Shown: positions 19,500-28,490, numbered from the stretch's first letter. The stretch is DNA of 38,661 nt from an uncultured Victivallales bacterium (GCA_903837355.1 CAILUI010000330.1:1-38661); one strand, 5' to 3'. Notes: a model not told the origin generated them from the sequence alone. Numbers and translations: made by a program.

Positions 19500-20408
19500 A
19501 TGCGGAACCACGGCTGGCAGTGGGCACTGGCGGCGCTGGCGATGGCGGGGGCCGTGGCCGGCCAGCCGAACGACGTCGATAGGGGGTCGGCTGTGACGGA
19601 CCTGGCCACGGGGCGCCCCGAACTGCCCATGATCCCGCCTCCGTGGCCGCTGCCGCCGGCGCAGATGCTGACGCTGGACTACGCTGAGGCCGCCCTGGCA
19701 GATGCCTGGCTGCGACACCCCCTGCTGGGTGACCCCAGCTTTGATGCCTTCGAGAGGCTCCCCGGCAACCCACTCGTGCGCGGCGAAGCGCCCTTCCGCT
19801 GGCCGGTCAACGCCTTTCTGCTCATCGATCCGGTGTCGGGCCATTGGTTTGCCTATGTCGGCTTCTACCTCGAGGGCTACGACTTCGGACCCGACAAGGC
19901 GCCGGCCCACTGCCGCGTCTTTCGTTCCACGGACAACGGCCGTTCGTGGAGCGCCCTCGGACCCGTGTTCGACGACCCCAACTTCCGCTTTGAGGGCGAC
20001 ACGGCCACCGCCAATCTGGCACCCGATGTGTCGGTCGTCTATGCCGACGGTCGCTACCATATGGCCTATGACTGGGCTACAGACAACACGACCTGGGCCA
20101 CGGCCGTCTCCCCGCGCGACGGCGCCGACAACGGCGTCGCCTACGCCTGGGCCGACAAACCCGAAGGCCCCTTCCATCGCGCCCCGCGTCCCGTCCTGCG
20201 GACCAGCGAACTGCAGCACGCCTTCCCGGCCTCGGGCAAGTACCGGCGCGCCTATGCCACCAGTCTGGTCCGGCGACAGCGCGACTGGCTGGTGCTGACC
20301 GACGTCGACTCAGGTCCCTTCTTCGCCTGGGGCCAGGTGGCCATGACCGCCGCCGACCCGAGTGGCCCCTGGTCCGCACCCGCGCTGGTGACCGGCCTCG
20401 AGGGCTAG
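19500..20408 (+). CDS. N-terminal part of a secreted beta-propeller glycan-acting protein, ended by an in-frame TAG
   Basis: This 302-residue piece has a signal peptide (cleavage near residue 20). It then resembles five-bladed propeller enzymes or BNR/Asp-box proteins: NAFLLIDPVSGHWFAYVGFY, the Asp-box CRVFRSTDNGRSWSALGP, APDVSVVYADGRYHMAYDW, YAWADKPEGPF. Families GH32, GH43 and GH130 and sialidases share this look; I cannot choose between them. It ends at a TAG (20406-20408) in the middle of the expected propeller, while the same frame stays open to 21584. The product is therefore probably the front half of a broken gene, unless the stop is read through. The start has AAGGGG at 19485-19490, 9 nt before the ATG. 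Confidence 0.75.
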   Translation: MRNHGWQWALAALAMAGAVAGQPNDVDRGSAVTDLATGRPELPMIPPPWPLPPAQMLTLDYAEAALADAWLRHPLLGDPSFDAFERLPGNPLVRGEAPFRWPVNAFLLIDPVSGHWFAYVGFYLEGYDFGPDKAPAHCRVFRSTDNGRSWSALGPVFDDPNFRFEGDTATANLAPDVSVVYADGRYHMAYDWATDNTTWATAVSPRDGADNGVAYAWADKPEGPFHRAPRPVLRTSELQHAFPASGKYRRAYATSLVRRQRDWLVLTDVDSGPFFAWGQVAMTAADPSGPWSAPALVTGLEG

Positions 20409-20413
20409 GGCTA
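20402..20413 (+). repeat. 6-bp tandem duplication (gggcta x2) creating an in-frame TAG
   Basis: Two adjacent copies of gggcta span the stop codon at 20406-20408. Removing one copy joins GAG GGC to TAC TTC in frame and removes the stop, restoring one continuous reading frame from 19500 to 21584. A substitution of a Tyr codon (TAC or TAT) to TAG would give the same stop, but the exact duplication makes slippage the simpler explanation. Confidence 0.7.
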
Positions 20414-20426
20414 CTTCCCGGCCCCG

Positions 20427-21584
20427 GTGGAGTCCTTCCCCGCCTTCGTGCACGGGGGCTATCTCTACGATCCGAAGACCTCGGTGGGCGCCAATCGCAA
20501 CTTCCAGGTCATCCACCGGGCCCGCCTCGAGGAAGCCCATCGACCGGAAGCGTGGACCCTGTACCAGCACGGCACGGTCTGGCACGCCGAACCCGTGCCG
20601 CACGAAGGCTTCGGCATCTGGGGTCAGGCCTTCGCCGGCGCGGTGGACCGCGACGGCAACCTACGGGCCCTTTTCCCCTCCCGGCACTGGCCCGACTCCG
20701 TGGGCACCATCAACCTGGCCACCCGCCCCTGGGACACGCCGCTGCGCGAACGCGGCTTCGTCTTCAGCGCCCACTCCGGCCCCAGCGTGACCGTGACCCG
20801 CAGCGCCTACACCGGGTTCGCACTGGCGGCGGACTTCTCCCTGCGGGGCACGTCGGTCCGCTTCGCCTGGGGCTACTCGGCACCGCTGGGTACAGTGGGC
20901 CGGGCCGATGGCAAGCCACAGCCCCTGAGCTGGACCCGTCACCAAGGCGTGGAGATCGGCCCCACCTCCTGGCGGGTGCTGCGGACCGAGGACACCCCAG
21001 AGCCGCAGGTGCTGGCCACGGGCGAACTGCCGGCTGCCGAGGTGCGCCACCTGGAGATCGCCGTGGCTGCCACCGGCGCCGTCCGCCTCGCCCTCGAGGG
21101 TCGGGAACTCTGGCAGGGGCCGTGTCCGGCGCGCCCTGGCCCCCTCGCTCTGCTCCTCCAGCCCGGCACTCACCTCACCGTCACCCGCTTCGCCGTAACC
21201 GGAGCCCCGCTGCCGGCGACCTGGACCTGGCTCGCTTCCGAGGCCATCGCCGGCGCCGGCGTCAGCGAAGGCCACTACACGGCGACGGACTCAAGCGACT
21301 TCCGCTTCGGCAGCGGCGTCGTCTGCGCGCGCCCCGACGAGCGGCTCAAGTGGAACTTCCGTGGCCGCGGTTTCCGGCTCTGGCTGCCCAAAGGTCCGAC
21401 CTACGGTCGCTGTACGGTACGGCTGAACGGGCTCACTCTCGGCGACCTCGACCTGCACTCCGCAACGACACTGCCCGCCACCGTCGTCCTCGAACGCCGC
21501 GGCCTTGCCGACGGCTACCACGCCCTGGTGATCCAGAGCCTGGGGGCAGCGCTGCCCGCGGACTGTCTGGACGCGCAGATGTGA
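20427..21584 (+). CDS. C-terminal part of the split propeller protein, with beta-sandwich domains
   Basis: This piece is in the same frame as the fragment at 19500 and is separated from it only by the TAG at 20406-20408 and six sense codons. It begins with the rest of the propeller (VESFPAFVHGGYLYD, HGTVWHAEPVPHEGFGIWGQ, FPSRHWPDSVGTINLATRPW). A concanavalin-like sandwich follows (SVTVTRSAYTGFALAADF), then a C-terminal jelly-roll-like region (YTATDSSDFRFGSGVV, FRLWLPKGPTYG). It has no signal peptide or good ribosome binding site of its own (a GTG at 20427 is the first possible start). Independent expression is unlikely, and exported function would need readthrough or loss of the duplication. 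Confidence 0.65.
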   Translation: MESFPAFVHGGYLYDPKTSVGANRNFQVIHRARLEEAHRPEAWTLYQHGTVWHAEPVPHEGFGIWGQAFAGAVDRDGNLRALFPSRHWPDSVGTINLATRPWDTPLRERGFVFSAHSGPSVTVTRSAYTGFALAADFSLRGTSVRFAWGYSAPLGTVGRADGKPQPLSWTRHQGVEIGPTSWRVLRTEDTPEPQVLATGELPAAEVRHLEIAVAATGAVRLALEGRELWQGPCPARPGPLALLLQPGTHLTVTRFAVTGAPLPATWTWLASEAIAGAGVSEGHYTATDSSDFRFGSGVVCARPDERLKWNFRGRGFRLWLPKGPTYGRCTVRLNGLTLGDLDLHSATTLPATVVLERRGLADGYHALVIQSLGAALPADCLDAQM

Positions 21585-21608
21585 ACGTCACGGGAGACCC
21601 TTACGATC

Positions 21609-23870
21609 ATGAGCAGATTCGCCACACGTCCGCGCCTGCCGCTGCCCCTGCTGGCAGGGCTCTGTGCCGCCATGATCGCCGCGGCCGACGTCACCCTGGT
21701 GCGGGACGGCGTGGCCGTCGCCAGCGTGGTCATCCCCGACCAGCCGACCGCAGTCGAGCAGTTCGCCGCAACACGCCTGTGCTTCTATCTCAAGGAGATG
21801 ACCGGCGTGCAACTCCCGGTGGTCAGGGAAACGGCAGCGCCCGCCGGCGGCGCTCGGGTGTATGTCGGAGCGACCGCCGCCGCCGCGCCGCTCCTGAGCG
21901 CCATCAAAGCGCGCCAGGCCCCCGCCGAGGCCTCCGTGATCTCTGCCACCGGCAGCAGCGTCACCCTGGCTGGCCGCGACGACGCCGGCACGACCCACGC
22001 CGTCTACCGACTCCTGGAGGGCCTCGGCTGCCGCTGGTACTTCCCGGCGCCATGGGGCTGGATCATCCCCCGTGTTCAGACCGTCACCATCCCGGCCGGA
22101 GATACCTACCAGGCTCCCGACTTCAAGATCCGTGCCGGCATCGGCAACCCTGCCGACCCCACCGACAAGAGCCCCGACTGGCAGATCAACGAATGGGCCC
22201 GCGCCAACCACCTCGGCGGCTGGCGGTGGTGGGGAGCTGGCCACAGCTACCCGTTCCTGGTGGATTTCGCGCAGTTCGAGAAGCACCCCGAGTGGTTCGC
22301 CTACTACAACGGCGCCCGCCATCCGACGCAGCTCTGCACCACCCACCCGGAGGTCCGTCGCCTGGCCCTGCAGGTGGTCCTGGAGGCACTTGCCAAGCCG
22401 AACGCGCCGAGGCTGGTCTGCATCAGCCCCTGCGACGGCGAAGGCTTCTGCGAATGTGACACCTGCAGCACGTTGATCCCTGACGACGGCAAGGGCAGTA
22501 AGCTGACGCATGACTATGCAGACCGCATCGTCGACTTCGCCAACTTCATCGCCGACAGCATCCGTACGGCCTACCCGGACCACTACGTGACCTACTACTG
22601 CGACTACCATTCGGTCGGGACGCCGCAACGGGTCACGCCGGCGCAGAACACGGTGTTCTGGCTCACGCAATGGGCCCAGGACCAGTTGCACCCCGTCGGC
22701 CCGGAGACGCGACTGGGGAAGGCGCTGCAGCACTGGGGCCAGTATGGGAACCCGATCTTCCTGTACACCTACTGGGGCAGTTACGGCTCGTTCACCTACT
22801 GGCCGGCAGCGACCACCATCGCCGCCGATGTGCCGTACTTCCACGGCAAGGGTGCGGTTGGCGTCTACAGCGAAACCCACGAGAGTTGGGGCGGCCAGCA
22901 CCTGAACTTCATCCTCTACCCGCGGCTGCTCTGGGACAGCAAGACTGACCCGCAGCAGTTCACCGCCGAGTTCTGCGACAAGGCCTACGGGCCGGCCGCG
23001 GCACCCATGCGTGAGTACTACCGACTTCTCGAGGAGGTGGCGGCCAACGGACCGGTCCAGTACCACCTGCACACGGAGATTGCCACGCTCTTCCCACCGG
23101 CAGTCATGGCCCGCCTGCGCCAGTACCTCGACCGCGCGCGACTGGCGTTGGCGGAAGCCGGCGTGGACCCCAACTGCCGACGGCGGCTGGCGTTCGTCGA
23201 CGCCGGCCACCAGGTGGCTGAATTGTACTACGGCATTGGTGCCCTCAAGGCCCAGTTCGGGGTCAGCAAGGACCCCGCACTGCGCGCGCTGATCAGCGCT
23301 CGCTACGCCGCGCTGCTCGAACTCATCGGCCGCCCGGAGTACCAGGGCCGGCTGGTCGAGAACTGGCTGTTCGAGCCCGGCTTGCGCCAGGAGTTGGCCG
23401 GCCTCGAGAAGGGCACGACCTTCGGCCCCGGTAAGTTCACCTACGAGGATGGCTTCGAGCGCGGTGGTAAGACAGCCTTCGACGCGCAGCAGATCAGCGG
23501 TTTCGCGGGCGGCACCTGGGGGCTGGATCTGCCGGCCGGTGGGTCGGGTCGGGTGCTCTACGAGTTCGGCGCCAGAGACGGCGTCTTCAGCACCGCGACG
23601 TTGACCCAGTTCGTGACCTGCAACCGCGGCCGGACGCTGGTGCAGGTGAGCACGCAGGGGGCCGCGGGCCCCTGGCAGGACGTGCTGGCAACGCCGTCAC
23701 CCGATGCCGCCGCCGCGCCGCCAGCCAAGCCCCCCCTGGACCTCGGCCCAGCAGTGCAGGGGCAGGCACGATTCTGGTTGCAGATCACGCTGACCAACGA
23801 GCTTGCGGCCGAGACGGTCTGTGGCTTTGACCTGATGAAACTGGACGGCGAGGTCACGGCCGAACGCTGA
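21609..23870 (+). CDS. Secreted DUF4838-family glycoside-hydrolase-like protein
   Basis: The 753-residue product has a signal peptide (cleavage near AAA-D, residue 26). An N-terminal alpha/beta domain of the kind found before GH20/GH67-type barrels follows at about 27-170 (AVEQFAATRLCFYLKEMTG, YVGATAAAAPLL, HAVYRLLEGLGCRWYFP). A DUF4838 barrel comes next, with FEKHPEWFAYYNG, a cysteine knot C281-E-C283-D-T-C286, YADRIVDFANFIADSIR and YFHGKGAVGVYSETHESWGGQHLNFIL. The C-terminal 150 residues form a beta-rich domain. The family is abundant in Planctomycetota and Lentisphaerota and is presumed to act on polysaccharides, but no activity is assigned from sequence. It lies 24 nt after the split gene, probably in the same transcript. 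Confidence 0.88.
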   Translation: MSRFATRPRLPLPLLAGLCAAMIAAADVTLVRDGVAVASVVIPDQPTAVEQFAATRLCFYLKEMTGVQLPVVRETAAPAGGARVYVGATAAAAPLLSAIKARQAPAEASVISATGSSVTLAGRDDAGTTHAVYRLLEGLGCRWYFPAPWGWIIPRVQTVTIPAGDTYQAPDFKIRAGIGNPADPTDKSPDWQINEWARANHLGGWRWWGAGHSYPFLVDFAQFEKHPEWFAYYNGARHPTQLCTTHPEVRRLALQVVLEALAKPNAPRLVCISPCDGEGFCECDTCSTLIPDDGKGSKLTHDYADRIVDFANFIADSIRTAYPDHYVTYYCDYHSVGTPQRVTPAQNTVFWLTQWAQDQLHPVGPETRLGKALQHWGQYGNPIFLYTYWGSYGSFTYWPAATTIAADVPYFHGKGAVGVYSETHESWGGQHLNFILYPRLLWDSKTDPQQFTAEFCDKAYGPAAAPMREYYRLLEEVAANGPVQYHLHTEIATLFPPAVMARLRQYLDRARLALAEAGVDPNCRRRLAFVDAGHQVAELYYGIGALKAQFGVSKDPALRALISARYAALLELIGRPEYQGRLVENWLFEPGLRQELAGLEKGTTFGPGKFTYEDGFERGGKTAFDAQQISGFAGGTWGLDLPAGGSGRVLYEFGARDGVFSTATLTQFVTCNRGRTLVQVSTQGAAGPWQDVLATPSPDAAAAPPAKPPLDLGPAVQGQARFWLQITLTNELAAETVCGFDLMKLDGEVTAER

Positions 23871-23873
23871 CTT

Positions 23874-23923
23874 GGAGGCTGCGCTCGGAGGACGTCCGAG
23901 ACCCCTGCCCGACCGCAGCCTCC
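23874..23923. terminator. Nested inverted repeat between convergent genes
   Basis: An outer 10-bp perfect stem (23874-23883 with 23914-23923) encloses an inner 6-bp hairpin (ctcgga/tccgag, 23884-23900). It lies between the DUF4838 stop (23870) and the stop of the convergent HPr gene (23934). There is no T-tract, so it is not a classic intrinsic terminator. A bidirectional barrier or RNA-end stabiliser is plausible. Confidence 0.4.
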
Positions 23924-23933
23924 CCCACGGGGC

Positions 23934-24203
23934 TCAACTGCCGAAGTCGTAGTGCTGCTCAAACAACCCCACGAAGCGCCGGGCGACGGCCGCCTCGTCG
24001 GGTCCCGAGACGGTGATCTCCAGCCGCCGGCCAGGACCGGCCGCGAGCCCGAGAAGCTCGAGCACGCTCTTGGCGTTGGCAACTCCGTCGTCGCTGTGGA
24101 CGGTGATCGAGCCGGCGTACTCCAGCGCCGCCCGCGCGATCAGGAGTGACGGCCGAGCGTGAATCCCCAACTCGTTGCCTACCGTGGCTGACAGTGTCAC
24201 CAT
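23934..24203 (-). CDS. HPr-family phosphocarrier protein
   Basis: The 89-residue protein is the normal length for HPr. The active-site histidine is exactly at residue 15 (NELGIHARP) and the regulatory serine at 46 (NAKSVLELLG), as in HPr of Firmicutes and other PTS or HPr-kinase systems. HPr takes phosphate from enzyme I on His15. Ser46 is the target of HPr kinase/phosphorylase where that enzyme exists. No enzyme I, EII or HprK gene is in the window, so it is an orphan here and may serve regulation rather than sugar transport. The ATG at 24203 is preceded by GAGAG. Confidence 0.93.
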   Translation of the reverse strand: MVTLSATVGNELGIHARPSLLIARAALEYAGSITVHSDDGVANAKSVLELLGLAAGPGRRLEITVSGPDEAAVARRFVGLFEQHYDFGS

Positions 24204-24648
24204 AACGCTCTCTCATGCAAACACCGGAGGCCCTTGTCGCCCTTTGGCGCTGGTCAGGGCACACCTGCGGCGACCTTCCGAAGCCACCGCAAAAGTACTC
24301 GCACCCACGGCCACTTACAACCGGCTGACGCGGCCGCGGGTGCATGACCAGATTGTCGGAAGGACGAAACCCGAGGGGAATTGCGCCTGCAGAGTGTATA
24401 GACGCCTACACTCGCGGTCTCTCCTATCCGTGGCATCCGCGCCATCCGTGGTCAATCCGGGTTTCTGGAGCGGAGACAACACGGGGGAATCCACCACGGA
24501 TGGCGCGGAGGGCACGGATCAGACACGTCGCCATGATCGCCGCTTTCCTCTGCACCCTCACGTCTCGGCGGGCTGACCCTCTTTCCGCTTACCGAACCGA
24601 CACGAATGTCATGCACCCCCGCGCCGCGCGGACGCTCCCTGCTGATCG
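24204..24648. other. 445-nt intergenic region with hairpin repeat
   Basis: This stretch lies between the amidohydrolase stop and the HPr start, both genes being on the minus strand. Small open frames here translate to low-complexity strings such as TTDGADATD, typical of intergenic repeat DNA, and I reject them as genes. The only clear structure is the inverted repeat at 24436-24509. Confidence 0.55.
24436..24509. repeat. Inverted repeat with 17-bp perfect arms (ATCCGTGG-type)
   Basis: Arms tccgcgccatccgtggt (24436-24452) and accacggatggcgcgga (24493-24509) are perfect reverse complements with a 40-nt loop. The pairing continues imperfectly outward for about nine more bases (tccgtggca against gggcacgga). 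Its sequence resembles the short ATCCGTGG-containing dispersed repeats found between genes in several bacterial phyla. It could act as a transcript-end hairpin for the amidohydrolase operon. Confidence 0.65.
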
Positions 24649-25980
24649 TTAGCGCGTCCCCGCCGCCGCACTCGCGGCCCGATGGAGCGCAAGCTGAAGG
24701 CCCCAGGGCTCATTGTCCACGGTCGCCGTGGCCGCTGCGGCGGCGGCCAACAGGCAGCCGGGCCGGTGTGCCGTGCCATGACGGATGACGGCGACCACGT
24801 CGGGTCTCTCCGGGATACGTTCCATCGGGTTCCCCCGAACCAGCACCATGTCTGCAACGGCACCGGGGCGGAGCCGGCCGAGACGAGGCTGTCCCAGGAA
24901 AGCCGCCGCGGCGGCTGTAGCCGCACGCAGCGCCTGCGTCGGCGAGAGCCCGGCTTCGACAAGAAGCGACAGCTCGCGCCAGAGGCTCAGCCCCGCCGGA
25001 ACCGCTCCGCAAGGGACATCACTGCCTGCAAGCAGCGGCACGCCTCTCGCCACTAACAGGCCGACGAAGTCCTGCGCGGCGCGGAGGGCGCGCTGCCACA
25101 GCGCGGCGGCAACCGGATCTGCAGCCTGCCGTCCCTGCGCTTCGATGATCGCCGTGGGCACATGACGCATCGCCGCTGAGCCGAGATGGTCGGCTGTGCG
25201 GATCCGCCATTGGGAGTCCCAGTAAGCCAGCGTCGGGGTGGCCGTCATCCCCAGAGCGCCAATCGCGTCGGCCACGTCGCGCTGCCGGTCCAGGGTGCGG
25301 GCGAACTCCGGCCTCCCCCAGGCACTGAGCCAACCGGCAGGATGCATCGGCCAGACATCCGCCAGGATCCCGTCGAGGTGGAAGAACTCGTCGATTCCGG
25401 CGCTGCCGGCGACCAGCACTCCGCTGCCCGAACAGTGCATGGACACCTTGTGGCCCGCGGCCTGCCCCTCCCGCACCATGGCCGGCAGCCATTCCCGGTG
25501 CAAGCCCACGTAGAGCTTGATACCGTCAACACCTGCCGCGGCCGTCTCACGCACTGCCGCCAGGGCAGCGGCCGCGTCGGCGCAGCCCCGGGAGACAACC
25601 GCGTGGACCGGCCCGGGTCCGTCGAGAAGTGGCCCGACACACAGAAGGCGCGGCCAGAGGTTCGCCTCCCATTCGCCGCGGCGGGCAAGAATCCACTCCA
25701 GGTCATTGCCGACATCGCGGACCGTGGTCACGCCATGGGCAAGAAACAGCGGGCCCTGCCAGCGCATGAAGTGCACATGGGTGTCGATAAGGCCAGGAAG
25801 GAGGGTGCAATCCGGTTCACGGCGTAGCGGCACGCCCTCAGGCAGAGAATGCTGCGGCAGCACCGCGGAGATGACGCCATCTTGGACCAGGACAGCGTGG
25901 TCCACCAAGGTACGCTCCCCGTCGAACACCCGCGCCGCAGCCCAGGCAAACCGGCCGCTCAGGCTGGTGATGCTATCCAT
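24649..25980 (-). CDS. Metal-dependent amidohydrolase (imidazolonepropionase/prolidase-like)
   Basis: The 443-residue cytoplasmic enzyme belongs to the amidohydrolase superfamily. The metal ligands are visible: H68 and H70 (DTHVHF), a candidate carboxylated lysine K155 (GIKLYVG), H182 (MHCSG), H201 (FFHLDG) and D321 (AGSDVPCG). The end has the usual LGRLRPGAVADMVLVRGNP strand. This set suits a binuclear-metal hydrolase acting on cyclic amides, amides or dipeptides; the substrate is unknown. The ATG at 25980 has an excellent AGGAGG (25989-25994) 8 nt upstream, so I prefer it to the GTG at 26007. It follows the GH-A glycosidase gene by 31 nt, so both are probably one transcript. The last 20 residues are unusually Ala-rich. 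Confidence 0.9.
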   Translation of the reverse strand: MDSITSLSGRFAWAAARVFDGERTLVDHAVLVQDGVISAVLPQHSLPEGVPLRREPDCTLLPGLIDTHVHFMRWQGPLFLAHGVTTVRDVGNDLEWILARRGEWEANLWPRLLCVGPLLDGPGPVHAVVSRGCADAAAALAAVRETAAAGVDGIKLYVGLHREWLPAMVREGQAAGHKVSMHCSGSGVLVAGSAGIDEFFHLDGILADVWPMHPAGWLSAWGRPEFARTLDRQRDVADAIGALGMTATPTLAYWDSQWRIRTADHLGSAAMRHVPTAIIEAQGRQAADPVAAALWQRALRAAQDFVGLLVARGVPLLAGSDVPCGAVPAGLSLWRELSLLVEAGLSPTQALRAATAAAAAFLGQPRLGRLRPGAVADMVLVRGNPMERIPERPDVVAVIRHGTAHRPGCLLAAAAAATATVDNEPWGLQLALHRAASAAAGTR

Positions 25981-26011
25981 CCGCGAGCCCTCCTGGCCGG
26001 CAGTCACGGTG

Positions 26012-28246
26012 TCACGGCCCCTCTTGACCGGCAGGCACTGCCGTCTGGGCAGAGGTCAGGTACGGCAGAACGTCGCTCGGCTCGAGGCCCTCGAGATAGA
26101 CAGGGGACTCCGTCAGCTCAACCAGCGCCCGGTGGCCCTGCACCGGCACACGGCGTGTACCGCCATAGAGATCCGTGACCGTCAGTTCGGTGACTCCCGA
26201 GCGGACCGGAATCGCCTCCGTCGTCCGTCCCGTCATCAGCCAGGCGATCAGCACAGGCTGAGCGGGCGAGGCCGTTGTCCAGTAGGCGTACGCATAGCCG
26301 CCACCGCCGATGGCGTAGGGACTGAGCCGCTCGCCCCCCCGCAGCCGGTGGATCAGGTTGGCATACGCCACCACGGCCGGCTTGGGCAGTTGGTCATTGC
26401 GGACGAGCCCGAAGTTGTGCTCAGGGTTGCCTGCCTCCCAGCCGTCGTTCATGAAGTCGTACCAGAAGATCCGCTTCACGCCGTGAGCCAGATGCAGAAC
26501 CATCATGCGCACCAGCAGGTGCGCCTGTTCCGCCTCCGTCTGCGGGCTGTACGACGACGGCGCCTTCTCCCCGCGGCGGAATGAGGAGAAGCCGACTTCC
26601 CCGATCCAGACCTCCCAGGGCAGGTGCTGTTCGGCCACCAAGGCGTTGAGGTCGTGCATCTGCTCCAGGGTCGGCTGTTGCTCGGGGTAGGGACGGCTCG
26701 GGTGGAGGTTGTAGGAGTGCGGGGAGATGACATCGATGGCCTTCGCCGCGGCAGTCACGGCAAAAGCGCGGTACCACAGCAGTTGGTCGATGTCCTCCCA
26801 GAGCACCTTCGAACCGGGGTCCGCCTGGTGGATCGAGTCGGTGACCTGCTTGCCGTAGTCGACAAACGTCTGCAGCCATTCCCCGCCCTGCCAGCCGCCG
26901 CCGAGGGCTGCCGACCAGGGGCCGTGCGGTTCGTTCATCAGGTCGTAAGCAGCGATGTGCTCGCCGTACTTCGCGGCATACTGCTGGTGCCAGGCGACGG
27001 CCGCCGTGAAATCCCAACGGCGTTCGGCCTGCGGGTCCGCTGCCAGCGTCTCCTTGAAGCGCTGCGCGAGCGGCGCGCACCACGCCGTAAAGCAGGGCAT
27101 GTAGCAGAGCTGGTTGGCCAGCGCCACGGGAAGTGCCTGGTCGGCCAGCGACGCCTCACCATCCCGGATCCAGGCGATGCCTGCCCGTTTGACGATGGGC
27201 CCGAGGCTCGCAGGCCAGCCCTGATTGAAGTGGGTGTTGACTCCGAACGGCGACTCGGGGTCCGCAGCGGCGGACGCACTCTCCGGAATGACGGCATAGC
27301 GCGTCTCATGTTCCGCGCGGTGATCCCCATCGGCAACCGCGAGCTGAACGCGGTAGTAGCCCCGGCTGGGCAGCAGGTCCAGGGAGGCCCCGTAGGCGTT
27401 GCGCTCATTCAGCTCAACCGGCGCCAGTTCACCCGCGGGCTGATCCCACGCGTCGAACAGCCGCCCGCTAACCCTCAGCGTCGCTGCATTCGGCGGCCGA
27501 CTAACCTCCACCCGCAGCGCCACCTTGTCCCCCGGCAGGAACAGGTTGCCAGGCACGCTCGTCGAGGCGCGGATCTGCGGCGCCTCCCAGTACCACGCCA
27601 TCAACTCACTCTCTGTAGCCACGGTGTCCACCTCGATATCGTCCAGGAAGGCCGTACCCACCTTGGGGTCGCAGCGCTGCCCACGCAGAATCTGCAACCG
27701 CCGGAAGGGCTGGTGAAACTGCCCATCGTTGTCGCCACCGAAGTGAGACTCGGTCGGCCTACTCAGATCCACCTCGACCCGATGCCACTCCGCCGGTGCT
27801 TGCGGCAGCGACTGCTGATGTGTCTGGCCTGAACTATCGACCAACCGAACGATAAGGTCAACAGCGCCCGGCGAGCGCATCCAGAACCGCAGCGCCGTGA
27901 CTCGCGGCGGGAACACTCGCGCGAGATCGGTCGATACATAGCCGCTGCCGCAGGATGTGTCGAAGGTGAAGGAACCACATTGCTTCCCGCTGTACGGCTG
28001 GGCCGCCACCGCCTCCAGGCCACCGCTCGGTCGGGGATCCGCGTCACCCGCCCAGGTGAGCCACGTCGGCGGCGCCTCGAAGTCCTCCAGCACGATCCCC
28101 CGCACGGCGGACGCGGCGCCCGCCTGCGCCCAGGCCGGGCAGGAGCCCAGGCACAGGAAGACACAGGCAAGCGCGGCAGCGCGGCCCCGTGCTCGCGCCC
28201 CCCGCAGAGCCGCGAGGCCGTGGCCGTGAACGTCTGTCCTGCCCAT
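26012..28246 (-). CDS. Secreted clan GH-A glycoside hydrolase (GH39/GH5-like) with N-terminal carbohydrate-binding-like domain
   Basis: The 744-residue product has a long twin-arginine-free signal peptide ending AWA-Q at about residue 41. A beta-sandwich at about 48-200 follows (IVLEDFEAPPTWLTWAG, SGYVSTDLARVFPPRVTALRFWMRSPGAVD), then an Ig-like segment and a TIM barrel from about 330. The retaining pair is evident: acid/base E439 (LMNEPHGP) and nucleophile E550 (WIGEVGFSS). This is the clan GH-A pattern seen in GH5, GH39 and GH51-like enzymes. The substrate is unknown. The ATG at 28246 has AAGGGA a few bases upstream; the open frame continues further 5' but without family sequence. It is the first gene of the unit with the amidohydrolase. 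Confidence 0.88.
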   Translation of the reverse strand: MGRTDVHGHGLAALRGARARGRAAALACVFLCLGSCPAWAQAGAASAVRGIVLEDFEAPPTWLTWAGDADPRPSGGLEAVAAQPYSGKQCGSFTFDTSCGSGYVSTDLARVFPPRVTALRFWMRSPGAVDLIVRLVDSSGQTHQQSLPQAPAEWHRVEVDLSRPTESHFGGDNDGQFHQPFRRLQILRGQRCDPKVGTAFLDDIEVDTVATESELMAWYWEAPQIRASTSVPGNLFLPGDKVALRVEVSRPPNAATLRVSGRLFDAWDQPAGELAPVELNERNAYGASLDLLPSRGYYRVQLAVADGDHRAEHETRYAVIPESASAAADPESPFGVNTHFNQGWPASLGPIVKRAGIAWIRDGEASLADQALPVALANQLCYMPCFTAWCAPLAQRFKETLAADPQAERRWDFTAAVAWHQQYAAKYGEHIAAYDLMNEPHGPWSAALGGGWQGGEWLQTFVDYGKQVTDSIHQADPGSKVLWEDIDQLLWYRAFAVTAAAKAIDVISPHSYNLHPSRPYPEQQPTLEQMHDLNALVAEQHLPWEVWIGEVGFSSFRRGEKAPSSYSPQTEAEQAHLLVRMMVLHLAHGVKRIFWYDFMNDGWEAGNPEHNFGLVRNDQLPKPAVVAYANLIHRLRGGERLSPYAIGGGGYAYAYWTTASPAQPVLIAWLMTGRTTEAIPVRSGVTELTVTDLYGGTRRVPVQGHRALVELTESPVYLEGLEPSDVLPYLTSAQTAVPAGQEGP

Positions 28247-28490
28247 TCGGTGTCCCTTCGCGCCGAGCGCGTGTGGGGCCGCGCGACGTGGCCCTGCCGA
28301 GCCGCCGGCGTTGGGCCAAGCCATTCGTGCGGCCCAGCGAGTACGCCCCCGCCCCCGGCTCCCAGCGGCGCTACCATAGAGCGGCAGTGGTGCGACGGCA
28401 ATGCGGCCGTCAACATCGCCCAGCCCGCGGGCGCTCGACTTTGGGGAATCGAACCACCATCCCCGCTGGACTGGGTGTATGGTGAACGCC

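Noticed and set aside
20406..20408. Genome-wide recoding of TAG as a sense codon
   Set aside because: TAG ends several intact genes in the window at their expected family ends (histidine kinase, AccA, GNAT, GH2), so a local mutation or artefact is more likely.
20552..22459. 635-codon plus-strand frame overlapping the split gene and the DUF4838 gene
   Set aside because: Its translation is Arg/Pro-rich with no domain, while the two other frames carry signal peptide and family motifs.
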